Assembly: GCF_042662685.1 (NCBI RefSeq) | Contig: NZ_JBHSYO010000004.1 | Location: 502,841-566,840 of the forward strand | Reading direction: 5' to 3' | Origin: Pseudobowmanella zhangzhouensis | GTDB taxonomy: Bacteria > Pseudomonadota > Gammaproteobacteria > Enterobacterales > Alteromonadaceae | Length of the DNA stretch: 64,000 nucleotides | Part shown: positions 35,474-44,181 of the stretch, piece after piece | How the letters are laid out: each line of letters begins with the position of its first letter | How positions within the stretch are numbered: the stretch's first letter is position 1 | Made by a program: the position numbers and the translations under genes | Notes under the pieces: model-generated | Databases searched by the model: none | What the model saw: the letters and a program-made list of their open reading frames with translations, nothing else | What the model was told of the DNA's origin: nothing

Positions 35474-35880
35474 AGCTAATGGATCCAGGTTGACGTGTAC
35501 AAATATCTGTTGACAGTTTTTTACGCTACGGTTAAAAGTAAATCAGTGTCAATCGTCAATGCGTCAAACATGCGGCTTGCAAATATGCATGAATATTGAA
35601 TAGATTGGTGAATCTGATGCTGCCTAATATTGTTTAATTCAATCAGAGTAACGATGCTGAAAAAAGCGGCCAACCTGGCCAGTTATTACTACAAGAGTTT
35701 TTATTTGTCGGAGTGGTTCGACGAATAAGCCCTGCCTGTCATTTATCGCCTGAATGCTGATCTCAGCACCGGGTGACTTTTCGCTATTTGCTTAAAACAA
35801 CAACGATCATCATCCCCCGACACTCCGTGCGTGATTGGAGCTATTCAGGGCGTTGATGTCAGCAATGACAGGATTTGAAT
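35474..35880. promoter_or_regulatory. Divergent control region of the cyanophycin locus
   Basis: This 407-nt AT-rich region separates the cyanophycinase and receptor genes and must carry both promoters. No consensus operator was recognised; TGAATATTGAAT near 35590 loosely resembles an ArgR half-site array. A 24-codon frame (35654-35728, MLKKAANLASYYYKSFYL...) with a weak ribosome-binding site could be a leader peptide or nothing. The palindrome TGGCCA-type sequence near 35680 is short. Confidence 0.4.
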
Positions 35881-38796
35881 ATGAAAATGACAAAATTAAG
35901 TGCAGCTATTGTTCTGAGTCTGGGTATTGTCCCCAGTGTTTCCCTGGCCCAGCAGGCAGAGCAAGCCGCCAAGGACGTTGAACGGATCGAAATTACCGGT
36001 TCACACATCAAAGGTGTGGATTTGGAAGGTTCTCAGTCGTTGACAGTGATCAGCGCCGAAGATATTAAAAAATCCGGTGCCACCACAGTTTTTGAATTGA
36101 TGAGCACATTGACCCAGATCCGCGGGGGTGAAGGCTCGTTTTCCACTTCACAAAGCGGTGCGACCTCCACCTCGACCCCAGCTGGACAGGCAGCCGCATC
36201 ACTGCGTGGATTAGGCCCGGCGTCTACCTTGACCCTGATAAACGGGCGTCGCATCGCGGCCAGCTCGTTTGCTTCCGGCACGCAAAACTTCGTTGATATC
36301 AACAGTATTCCATTGGCTGCTATTGAACGAGTCGAAGTACTCGCCAATGGCGCATCGGCGACTTACGGTGCGGATGCGGTGGCAGGGGTTATCAACTACA
36401 TCCTGAAAAAAGATTACCAGGGAGCTGCGTTAAATGCGGTGTATGGCAACAGCACAGCCAGTAGCGATGAAGGCAGCTTGAGTCTGAATTTCATTTGGGG
36501 TGACAAGGTGGCGGGCGGCAACTTGATGCTGTTCGCCGATTATTACGATCGCAATGCTTTCCGGGCGACTGATCGTGCCTATACACGTGATCCGGTGCTG
36601 CAAAGCAGCTATTCCTATTTGTCCAAAACCCCAAATATTTACTATTACTCGGCGCGCGGCGGAAATGAAATCGCCAGCCCCGATTGTGCGACGCCATTGG
36701 TAACCACTGAATATGGCGAACAAATCTGTGCCTATTATGGCAATCAGGATGATTGGCTGGAAACACCACTGCAAAGCCAGTCAGCCGGATTTACCTATAA
36801 CAAACAATTCGGTGATCTGGTCTGGAAAACAGATTTCTTCCTCTCGCGCAATAAGTCCACCTCCTATTCAACGCCTGCGCCTATCAATCAGATTGATGAT
36901 TCAGAAGGGCCATTTGCAAATGAATCGGCATTGGATATCTACCCGGATGGGATCCGCGATGAATTGCTGGATAACCTGTATCTGGATCCTTTTGATACCC
37001 CGGCTGGTCGCACCTTGTATGGCTTTCAGTTTGACGCGCGTTTTAGCACACCACGCACAATCGAAATACAAACCGATGCACTGCGTTTGGTATCGGGTTT
37101 GTCTGGCGCCCTGGATGACTGGGATTGGGAATCGGCGGTAACTTTGTCCAAATCTGAGTCGGATCAGGTTGCAGTTGGTGGAGTTTACAATCGCTACAAA
37201 TATCACGCTGCGATTGCCGGTGAACTGTGTTCTGACGGCAACATCGCTAATTACGATAGTGACACCGATAGCCTGAGTTGTAGCGGCGGCTCTTTGCTGG
37301 GTATGTACAACCCGTTTTTGATGGGTGATGCGGACAATGAATCGATTTTGGCTACCGCTCAGGAGATGCCAACGCGCACTGGCCAAAGCACGGTTTATGG
37401 CTGGGATTTGCGTTTTACTGGTGACCTGATGAATTTCAATGACGATATCATTCGTTCCGCGTTTGGAATGGAAGTTCGTCGAGAAGAAATTACCGATGTG
37501 CCGTCTCTCAATGCGCAGGCCCGTTTTGATAACGCCTACCTGGTGGACGTAATGGGCTTCGGTTCCAGCTTATCTGAGGCAGACCGTACCCAGTGGGGTG
37601 CCTTTGCCGAGCTATACGTCCCCCTGACAGCGCAGTTAGAGATGCAGTTGGCAGGTCGTTATGATCGCTACAGCGATTTTGGCGGCACCTTTAATCCCAA
37701 AGTAGCAATCAGCTATCGCCCCCATGAAGATTTGGTGTTGCGGGCATCATGGGCGACCTCTTTCCGTGCACCATCCTTGACCCAGGCCGGGGTTAAATTG
37801 CGTACTACAACCGCCTCGTTTGACTGCTCGGCCAATCAGGCGGTTGCTGATTTGTACTGTGAGGGATATGGAGATCTACGCGGCAACAACGTTTTGGAAT
37901 TGGGTAACCCGAATTTGCAGGCCGAAGAGTCAGAATCAGTCAGCGTTGGGTTTGGCTATAGTCCGACAGCCAATACCAGCATTACACTGGATTACTGGCG
38001 TTTTGATCACGAAAAGCTGGTGGATACCGATATGACCGCCATGCTGGATCGTGCCATTACCGATGCGTCAGTGCGTCATTGTGGCTTAGTGCCGGACGGA
38101 GAAATTGGAATTTCCTATGATCCTGATATGTGTGACGTAACCGACAGTCAGGGTCTGACACTGGAAGACCAGGGCGCTAACCTGAGCGAGATCCTGGACG
38201 CCTGGGTTGACTATGCTGATCCGCGCTATGCGGAACTGGATCTGTATCGCGACCACGTGTTAGTGCTGGACAATACCGGTACCCAAACGGTATCGGGTGT
38301 GGATCTGCGCTTTGACCATCGTCAGCAGTTTGCCAGTGGAACACTGAGCATAAAGCTGGATGCAACCCACTACATTAGTTTTGAACGCAATAAACCCGGT
38401 TCGGATGCTATCGAAGAACTGGCCGGTAGCTGGCGTTACCCGCAAAATATTGCCACCGCCAGCGTATTCTGGGATGAGAGCAATTGGTATGCGGGTCTGA
38501 CCGCTTATTATGCCAGTGCCTATCAGGATGATATCGATCGCCTGCGTGGTCGCGAGTTGGATGAGTTGGATGCAATCGGCGCATTGGACGGCGAGGGTCA
38601 ACGGGAAGTAGCCGCCTGGACCACCGTCAGAGCATCTCTGGGTTACTTTTTTGATAAAGCCAGCATCAATCTGACTATCGATAACCTGTTTGATCGTGAG
38701 CCTCCATTGGCTTATGGTTCAGCGCGGGGCTTCGACTCTATAAACCATAATGCATACGGCACCACCTACAAGGTGTCTGTGAGTTATCAATTCTGA
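35881..38796 (+). CDS. TonB-dependent outer-membrane receptor
   Basis: This is a 971-residue receptor with a signal peptide (residues ~1-24, SLAQQ), a TonB-box-like ERIEITGSHI segment, a plug domain (~50-170, with ADAVAGVINYILKKDYQG) and a long beta barrel ending in the typical C-terminal aromatic strand YKVSVSYQF. Sequence style is that of the Oar/large-substrate receptors common in Alteromonadales. ATG 35881 has AGGA 7 nt upstream. Position next to a secreted cyanophycinase suggests uptake of beta-Asp-Arg or cyanophycin oligomers; that substrate is inference. Confidence 0.88.
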   Translation: MKMTKLSAAIVLSLGIVPSVSLAQQAEQAAKDVERIEITGSHIKGVDLEGSQSLTVISAEDIKKSGATTVFELMSTLTQIRGGEGSFSTSQSGATSTSTPAGQAAASLRGLGPASTLTLINGRRIAASSFASGTQNFVDINSIPLAAIERVEVLANGASATYGADAVAGVINYILKKDYQGAALNAVYGNSTASSDEGSLSLNFIWGDKVAGGNLMLFADYYDRNAFRATDRAYTRDPVLQSSYSYLSKTPNIYYYSARGGNEIASPDCATPLVTTEYGEQICAYYGNQDDWLETPLQSQSAGFTYNKQFGDLVWKTDFFLSRNKSTSYSTPAPINQIDDSEGPFANESALDIYPDGIRDELLDNLYLDPFDTPAGRTLYGFQFDARFSTPRTIEIQTDALRLVSGLSGALDDWDWESAVTLSKSESDQVAVGGVYNRYKYHAAIAGELCSDGNIANYDSDTDSLSCSGGSLLGMYNPFLMGDADNESILATAQEMPTRTGQSTVYGWDLRFTGDLMNFNDDIIRSAFGMEVRREEITDVPSLNAQARFDNAYLVDVMGFGSSLSEADRTQWGAFAELYVPLTAQLEMQLAGRYDRYSDFGGTFNPKVAISYRPHEDLVLRASWATSFRAPSLTQAGVKLRTTTASFDCSANQAVADLYCEGYGDLRGNNVLELGNPNLQAEESESVSVGFGYSPTANTSITLDYWRFDHEKLVDTDMTAMLDRAITDASVRHCGLVPDGEIGISYDPDMCDVTDSQGLTLEDQGANLSEILDAWVDYADPRYAELDLYRDHVLVLDNTGTQTVSGVDLRFDHRQQFASGTLSIKLDATHYISFERNKPGSDAIEELAGSWRYPQNIATASVFWDESNWYAGLTAYYASAYQDDIDRLRGRELDELDAIGALDGEGQREVAAWTTVRASLGYFFDKASINLTIDNLFDREPPLAYGSARGFDSINHNAYGTTYKVSVSYQF

Positions 38797-38806
38797 TGAA
38801 TCTGTA

Positions 38807-38824
38807 GCCCGACGTTAGTCGGGC
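38807..38824 (+). other. Hairpin between the receptor and transporter genes
   Basis: GCCCGAC-GTTA-GTCGGGC lies just after the receptor stop. It has no U-run and may be a processing or pausing site within the operon. Confidence 0.55.
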
Positions 38825-38833
38825 ATGTATGAC

Positions 38834-38871
38834 AAGGAGCGGCAGGTAAACTGCCGCTGCATTTATTCATG
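38834..38871 (+). promoter_or_regulatory. Shine-Dalgarno separated from the yfcC-type ATG by a hairpin
   Basis: AAGGAG (38834-38839) is 29 nt before the ATG at 38869. Between them an 8-bp stem AGCGGCAG/CTGCCGCT with loop GTAAA (38838-38858) would shorten the effective spacing to about 10 nt. In-frame CTG codons at 38851 and 38857 are less likely starts. Confidence 0.45.
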
Positions 38872-40356
38872 AAGCAAACACAACAAGCCAAACCTGACCT
38901 GTCCAGTCGCATGCCAGATGCGTTTGTCATTCTGTTTTTTGTGATGGTCCTGGCAGCACTGCTGACGCACCTGATACCTGCCGGGCAATTCGAACTAAAC
39001 GCAACAAATGATGAGCAAACTGCACAGGCGTTAATAAATCCGGATAGTTTCCGCTATGCCGATTCAACTGCACAGGGTGGCGTGCCGCTTTTTGCAGAAG
39101 GTGGCGGCTATGGTTTTTTAAACTACGCATTTGAAGGCATGGTATCCGGCGATAAATGGGGCTCCGCAGTGGGCGTCATGATGTTCATCCTGATCGTCGG
39201 TGGCGCTTTTGGCATCATTATGCAAAGTGGTGCCATCAATAATGGCATACTGGCATTGATCAACCGCAGCAAAGGCGAACCCAATTGGATCTTGCCGCTG
39301 ATGTTTTTGCTGTTTTCATTAGGCGGCGCAGTGTTCGGCATGGGTGAAGAGGCTATCGCTTTTTGCATAGTGCTGACCCCGCTGGTCGTAGCGCTGGGGT
39401 ATAACACGGTGACCGCGGTTTTAATTACCTATATAGCCACACAAATTGGTTTCGCCACGTCATGGATGAATCCATTTAGCGTGGCCATAGCACAGGGCAT
39501 TGCCGGGGTACCGCTGATGTCCGGCAGTGGGTTGAGAATGATCCTGTGGGGAATATTCACCTTATCCGGCATTGTCTTTACCCTACGTTATGCCGCAAAA
39601 GTGAAAGCCGCTCCCAACACTAGTATCAGTTTTAAGGCGGATGAATATTTTCGTAGTCGCCAGCAACAAGCGGCACATGGCCAGTTTGAACGCATCGATA
39701 TTTGTATTCTGTTAGTATTGCTGGCTGGCATTGGCTGGGTGTTATGGGGGGTGACGTTCCGTCAGTATTATATTCCTGAAATTGCCAGCCAGTTTTTCAG
39801 TATCGGCATTGCGATCGCATTTATCTGCATATTGTTCGGGCGCATGCAGGTCAACGAAGCTTCACAGGCGTTTCAGCAAGGCGCTAAAGATTTATTGCCA
39901 GCGGCATTAATAGTGGGGATGGCTAAAGGCATCGTGTTAATATTGGGCGGTGATGATCCCACCATGCCCTCTGTGCTCAATACACTATTGCATTGGGTCG
40001 GTGATGGCATGGCAGACCTGCACCAGTCCACTTCTGCGTTTTTTATGCTGACTTTCCAGGCGATATTTAATTTTTTTATCGCATCCGGATCGGGTCAGGC
40101 GGCACTGACAATGCCACTTATGTCCCCTCTGTCTGATTTGGTGGGCGTATCGCGGCAAATTGCGGTGCTGGCCTTTCAGTTAGGCGATGGCCTGACTAAT
40201 ATCATCATCCCTACTTCCGCGTCGTTAATCGGATGTCTGGGTGTTGCCCGTATCGATTGGTCTGACTGGGCCAGATTTATTTGGTTACCTACCCTAGTGC
40301 TTTATGCCATGGCGTCAGTGGCTGTTATTGTTTCAGTATTTATAGGCTATCAATGA
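38869..40356 (+). CDS. YfcC family inner-membrane transporter
   Basis: The 495-residue protein has about 12 membrane helices and belongs to the YfcC/DcuC-like (ion transporter superfamily) group that contains putative arginine/ornithine and dipeptide carriers. Family features are MPDAFVILFFVMVLAALLTHLIPAG at the start, GGAFGIIMQSGAINNGI, FGMGEEAIAFCIVLTPLVVALGYN, TSWMNPFSVAIAQGIAGVP and the C-terminal FFIASGSGQAALTMPLM...FQLGDGLTNIIIPTS. It overlaps the downstream dipeptidase-like gene by 4 nt (ATGA). Import of beta-Asp-Arg is the likely role from context. Confidence 0.85.
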   Translation: MKQTQQAKPDLSSRMPDAFVILFFVMVLAALLTHLIPAGQFELNATNDEQTAQALINPDSFRYADSTAQGGVPLFAEGGGYGFLNYAFEGMVSGDKWGSAVGVMMFILIVGGAFGIIMQSGAINNGILALINRSKGEPNWILPLMFLLFSLGGAVFGMGEEAIAFCIVLTPLVVALGYNTVTAVLITYIATQIGFATSWMNPFSVAIAQGIAGVPLMSGSGLRMILWGIFTLSGIVFTLRYAAKVKAAPNTSISFKADEYFRSRQQQAAHGQFERIDICILLVLLAGIGWVLWGVTFRQYYIPEIASQFFSIGIAIAFICILFGRMQVNEASQAFQQGAKDLLPAALIVGMAKGIVLILGGDDPTMPSVLNTLLHWVGDGMADLHQSTSAFFMLTFQAIFNFFIASGSGQAALTMPLMSPLSDLVGVSRQIAVLAFQLGDGLTNIIIPTSASLIGCLGVARIDWSDWARFIWLPTLVLYAMASVAVIVSVFIGYQ

Positions 40357-41528
40357 GTGTGTTGAAATTGATTCGCGGTGCACGAGTTTACGCACCGCAG
40401 GATTTAGGTGTGCAGGACGTGCTGCTTGGCGACCAACGGGTGCTGGCCATTGCGCCGGAAATTAATTTATCCGCAGAATGGGTCGAGCATGTTCAGGCCG
40501 AGGGTATGCTGTTGTTGCCGGGATTGGTTGATAGTCTGGTGCATATCGGCGGTGGTGGTGGCGAGGGCGGCTTTCACACCCGTACCCCACAAATGACACT
40601 GACTGATGCAACATTAGGCGGTGTCACTACCGTTATTGGTGCGCTGGGCACTGACGCAGTAACCCGCACTTTGCCGGATTTGCTCGCCAAGGCTCATGCG
40701 TTGGAAGCCGAAGGTATCACTGCATATTGCTACACCGGCTCCTACCAGATCCCTGTTCGCACTCTAATGGGTAATGTGACCGACGACATAACCTTGATTG
40801 ATAAATTTATCGGTGTCGGTGAAGTGGCTATAGCAGATCACCGTTCGTCGCAACCCAACGCTGCCGAACTGGCGAGAATCGCTGCCGATGCAAGAGTGGC
40901 CGGTATGTTGGCCGGTAAAGCGGGTATCGTGAGCATTCATGTGGGCGACCATCCGGATAAACTTGATTTATTGCACCAGGTGGTAGCTGAATCAGCCATC
41001 CCTGCAACGCAGTATTATCCTACCCATATGAATCGCAATAGCGAACTGATGCAGGCAGGTCTGGCCTGGGCCAAATTGGGTGGCTATCTGGATGTGACGA
41101 CCAGTACTAATGCCCAGTTTATTGCCGAAGGTGAGATTCCGGCAGCTCAAGCTCTGGCCTATTATCTGCAGCAGGGCGTACCAGTAAGTCAATTAACCAT
41201 GAGTTCCGATGGCAACGCCAGTTTACCGGTGTTTGACCCTAATGGGCAATTGGTTGGGCTGGAAGTTGGTAGGGTCACCAGTTTGTATGAAGCATTTTGC
41301 GAAGCCGTACAACAGCACGATGTCTCGATTGTCGACGCGCTGCATTCAGTTACACTATCGCCAGCCACTATTTTAAAACTGCCACACAAAGGGCGAATAG
41401 CAGTCGGAGCAGATGCGGATTTGGTGTTAGTTGAAGCATCAAATTTGCGTATTTCGAAGGTTTTTGCCAAAGGCCGTGAAATGGTTAGCGACGGTCAGCC
41501 TATTGTGAAAGGGACCTTTGCAACATAA
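40353..41528 (+). CDS. iadA: Isoaspartyl-dipeptidase-like amidohydrolase with altered metal site
   Basis: The 391-residue protein aligns along its length with IadA (beta-aspartyl dipeptidase). Substrate-site motifs GGGGGEGG, GALGTD, CYTGSYQIPVRT, DHRSS, THMNRN and SSDGN are kept. Metal ligands His196, His225 and Asp286 are present. The first HxH is Leu62-Val-His64, and the usual carboxylated Lys is Glu157 (GVGEVAIADHR). This suggests a single-metal site as in NagA. The ATG overlaps the transporter stop (ATGA); longer readings are rejected. Context points to cleavage of beta-Asp-Arg to Asp and Arg in the cytoplasm. The symbol denotes family only. Confidence 0.82.
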   Translation: MSVLKLIRGARVYAPQDLGVQDVLLGDQRVLAIAPEINLSAEWVEHVQAEGMLLLPGLVDSLVHIGGGGGEGGFHTRTPQMTLTDATLGGVTTVIGALGTDAVTRTLPDLLAKAHALEAEGITAYCYTGSYQIPVRTLMGNVTDDITLIDKFIGVGEVAIADHRSSQPNAAELARIAADARVAGMLAGKAGIVSIHVGDHPDKLDLLHQVVAESAIPATQYYPTHMNRNSELMQAGLAWAKLGGYLDVTTSTNAQFIAEGEIPAAQALAYYLQQGVPVSQLTMSSDGNASLPVFDPNGQLVGLEVGRVTSLYEAFCEAVQQHDVSIVDALHSVTLSPATILKLPHKGRIAVGADADLVLVEASNLRISKVFAKGREMVSDGQPIVKGTFAT

Positions 41529-41562
41529 TTCGCCGCCAGTTTGTCTGCGTGATTATGACGAT

Positions 41563-41625
41563 AAGATAATGGAGCAACATGGATAGTGTAACTCAGATTG
41601 TTTTAGGCTCGACGGTGGCATTAGC
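41563..41625 (+). repeat. Right copy of the 63-bp direct repeat
   Basis: Identical to 33583-33645. Here it continues into the intact hydrolase gene, so this copy is the functional gene start and marks the right junction of the inserted block. Confidence 0.95.
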
Positions 41626-42583
41626 GTGCGCGCCCAAACAGTTAGGCAAAAAAGCGGCCATATGGGGCGCAGTATTAGGCACCTTACCTGATCTGGATGT
41701 ACTGATCCCCATGGGGGATGCGGTAGCAGATTTTACTTATCATCGTTCATTCAGCCATTCTTTACTGGTACTTACCCTGCTAAGCCCTTTATTCGCCTGG
41801 CTCATCGGGCGTATTCATGACATTGCGCCACGAAAACTCTTCACCATGGTGTGGCTGGCGCTAATCACCCATCCCTTGCTGGACAGTTTTACCACTTACG
41901 GCACACAGCTGTTCTGGCCGCTGTTTGATTATCCGGTGTCCCTTTCCAGTGTATTTATTATCGACCCATTTTATACCCTGCCCTTGCTTGCCTTTTTGAT
42001 CGCCGGATTGCGCACAAAAGCACAGGTAAAACATCACTGGTTAGCTGCTGGCCTGGCAATTAGTACCGGTTATTTATTCCTTGGCGTTGGCATAAAACAA
42101 TGGGTTGAATCGCGGGTAGAAACGTCATTACAGCAACAAGGCATTCAATCGAAACGACTATTTTCTACCCCGGCACCTTTCTCACTGATTTTATGGCGCG
42201 CAGTCGCCATGGAGGAAAACGGTTACCGCGAGGTTTATGTGTCCCTGTTTGATAAGACATTGCCTGAACCGGGCCCCCTGTTGCCTCAATATGCAGGTAT
42301 TGCTGAGCCGTTGCCCGAGCTGGCTGCGGTTAAGCGACTTCGCTGGTTCACTCATGGTTTTTATAAAGCCGAATTACAAAACCAGCAATTGGTCATGACT
42401 GACTTACGTATGGGCATGGAAAATAACTATGTGTTCAGTTTTGTGATCGCTAACTGTCAGGCTGGCTGCGTTGCATCAGAAGCCAGGGGATTGGAAGCAA
42501 AGCGCGATCCGGCATTACTCGGCTTGGTTTGGCAACGCATGTGGGATCAGGATGTATCCGTCACATCCGAAGTGGGGGAATAA
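41579..42583 (+). CDS. YdjM/DUF457-type membrane-bound metal-dependent hydrolase
   Basis: The 334-residue protein has the family opening MDSVTQIVLGSTVALA and histidine/acidic motifs YHRSFSHSLLVL and LITHPLLDSFTTYGTQLFWP, which form the putative metal site. Several membrane helices occur between residues ~55 and 180, followed by a C-terminal domain (~190-334). Members are predicted inner-membrane hydrolases of unknown substrate. GGAG lies 5 nt before the ATG. Its 3' end overlaps the convergent GGDEF gene by 37 nt. Its 5' end is duplicated at 33583. Confidence 0.85.
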   Translation: MDSVTQIVLGSTVALACAPKQLGKKAAIWGAVLGTLPDLDVLIPMGDAVADFTYHRSFSHSLLVLTLLSPLFAWLIGRIHDIAPRKLFTMVWLALITHPLLDSFTTYGTQLFWPLFDYPVSLSSVFIIDPFYTLPLLAFLIAGLRTKAQVKHHWLAAGLAISTGYLFLGVGIKQWVESRVETSLQQQGIQSKRLFSTPAPFSLILWRAVAMEENGYREVYVSLFDKTLPEPGPLLPQYAGIAEPLPELAAVKRLRWFTHGFYKAELQNQQLVMTDLRMGMENNYVFSFVIANCQAGCVASEARGLEAKRDPALLGLVWQRMWDQDVSVTSEVGE

Positions 42584-44181
42584 TCCATATCCGAGGTAAA
42601 GGTCAGGTATTTCTTGGTGGGATCTTCCTTGTAACCCTTTGAGGCATACATGGCTTTATCTGCCATATCGACCAGCACATTTAAATCCCGAGAATCAGCT
42701 GGAAAACATGCGGCGCCCATACTGGCACCAATTTGCACCTGCACATCCACTTCCGTTAACTGATATGGTGTCGCGATAAAGTTAAACAGACTTTCGCACA
42801 GCGCTGCCACCCGCAAACGATCCGAGCCTGGCAACAGCATGACAAATTCATCGCCACCCCAACGACCGGCGATATCGTCAGGCTCCAGTACCCGACCCAA
42901 ACAACGTGCAACATAAATCAGCAGTTCATCTCCGGCACCGTGACCATAGCGATCATTCACCCGCTTAAACCAGTTAAGATCAAACAAAACAAAGATAAAG
43001 GCGGTGTCCTGCTTTTGCATCTGCTCCAGCCTGCGTTGAAAACCACGACGATTCAGCAACTGGGTTAACTGATCAAATTCCGCCTGCAAAGATAACTGCT
43101 CCAGCTCGGCGCGCCGTTCAGATACGTCATGCAACGCAACCTGATGATAGGTTTCATTGGCACTATTTAATATTCGGGTCACAACAACCTGCATCCACAC
43201 ATCTTCACCGTTGCGTTTCGCGTACAGCGGAAATTCGGCAATCGCAATATTGGCGCGCATCAGGGTTTGCTCAAGTTTGCGCAGCACTTCACTGGGTTTA
43301 TGAAATAATGTGCACAACAAGGTGCCGTGATTATCACGTACCGGGATATCAAGGGATTCGAGTAAACGCTCAAACGCCGGATTTTGCAGAATCAAATCGC
43401 CGCTTGGCGAAGTCAGCACTATGGGTTCAACCGCATTGTGAAAGATCATTCTGAATTTTTGCTCGAGGCGCTCAACCTCTTCACGCAGTAAGCGCTCCTG
43501 GCGGATTTGCTGTTCAGCCCGTTCTAACAACAGATTAATATCTTTTACCAGCACCCCCAATTCGGTTTGTTGCAAGCGTTTGCCTAGCGCCAGACGTTTA
43601 TTACTTCCTGGCGCAATTTCATGCAACACTCTGGCCGTGCGCACTAAGGGGGATGACACATAAAAGTACGTAACCGCCAAGGCAATAACCATCAACAAAA
43701 TCGCTAGCCCAAACATTGCTGCGGCGTTTTCCGTGGCGATGGTTTCTGCTCTGTCGCGAATAAACTCGTGGTTTGGATAGATGTACAAACGCCCTGTCAC
43801 TTTATCGGGCTCGAACAAAGCATACAGGTCAAATATTTGTGGCGTTACGGCGGGCACGGGCATTTGATGGCTGGTTAATTCCAATTGCTGAAACTCGACC
43901 CTTGCCAGGCTGACAATATCACTTTCCGCTAAACCATCCACGACTTCCTGGGCGAGGTCAACTCCATCTTCCCCCAAATACACCGCGGTCGAGATCGTCT
44001 GTTTTACCGTTTTATACAAAGAGGAAAGCTGCTCAGACGCCAGGTGCATCTCCTGCTTTACGGTGACACGATAAACCATTTGCGACGACACAATGCCGAT
44101 AATGACTGACGATAAACCAATGTATGCCGCCAAGCGGGGAAGCAGTCCAAATTTACTCAAGTCGGTATACCACCTTAACAT
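42547..44181 (-). CDS. PAS-GGDEF diguanylate cyclase, third gene of the porin/PstS-like operon
   Basis: The 544-residue protein has an N-terminal membrane helix (~13-35), a periplasmic sensor (~40-150), a second helix (~155-175), a HAMP-like linker, a coiled coil (~215-245), a PAS domain (~245-365) and a GGDEF domain (~375-530) with active site RWGGDEF. The I-site arginine is missing (EPDD where RxxD is expected), so product inhibition is unlikely. It overlaps the upstream PstS-like gene by 29 nt, indicating coupled translation. Confidence 0.88.
   Translation of the reverse strand: MLRWYTDLSKFGLLPRLAAYIGLSSVIIGIVSSQMVYRVTVKQEMHLASEQLSSLYKTVKQTISTAVYLGEDGVDLAQEVVDGLAESDIVSLARVEFQQLELTSHQMPVPAVTPQIFDLYALFEPDKVTGRLYIYPNHEFIRDRAETIATENAAAMFGLAILLMVIALAVTYFYVSSPLVRTARVLHEIAPGSNKRLALGKRLQQTELGVLVKDINLLLERAEQQIRQERLLREEVERLEQKFRMIFHNAVEPIVLTSPSGDLILQNPAFERLLESLDIPVRDNHGTLLCTLFHKPSEVLRKLEQTLMRANIAIAEFPLYAKRNGEDVWMQVVVTRILNSANETYHQVALHDVSERRAELEQLSLQAEFDQLTQLLNRRGFQRRLEQMQKQDTAFIFVLFDLNWFKRVNDRYGHGAGDELLIYVARCLGRVLEPDDIAGRWGGDEFVMLLPGSDRLRVAALCESLFNFIATPYQLTEVDVQVQIGASMGAACFPADSRDLNVLVDMADKAMYASKGYKEDPTKKYLTFTSDMDYSPTSDVTDTS

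Noticed and set aside
33583..41625. Composite transposon explanation for the 63-bp direct repeats
   Set aside because: No transposase, no terminal inverted repeats and the repeats are host gene sequence, so an IS-based element is not supported.
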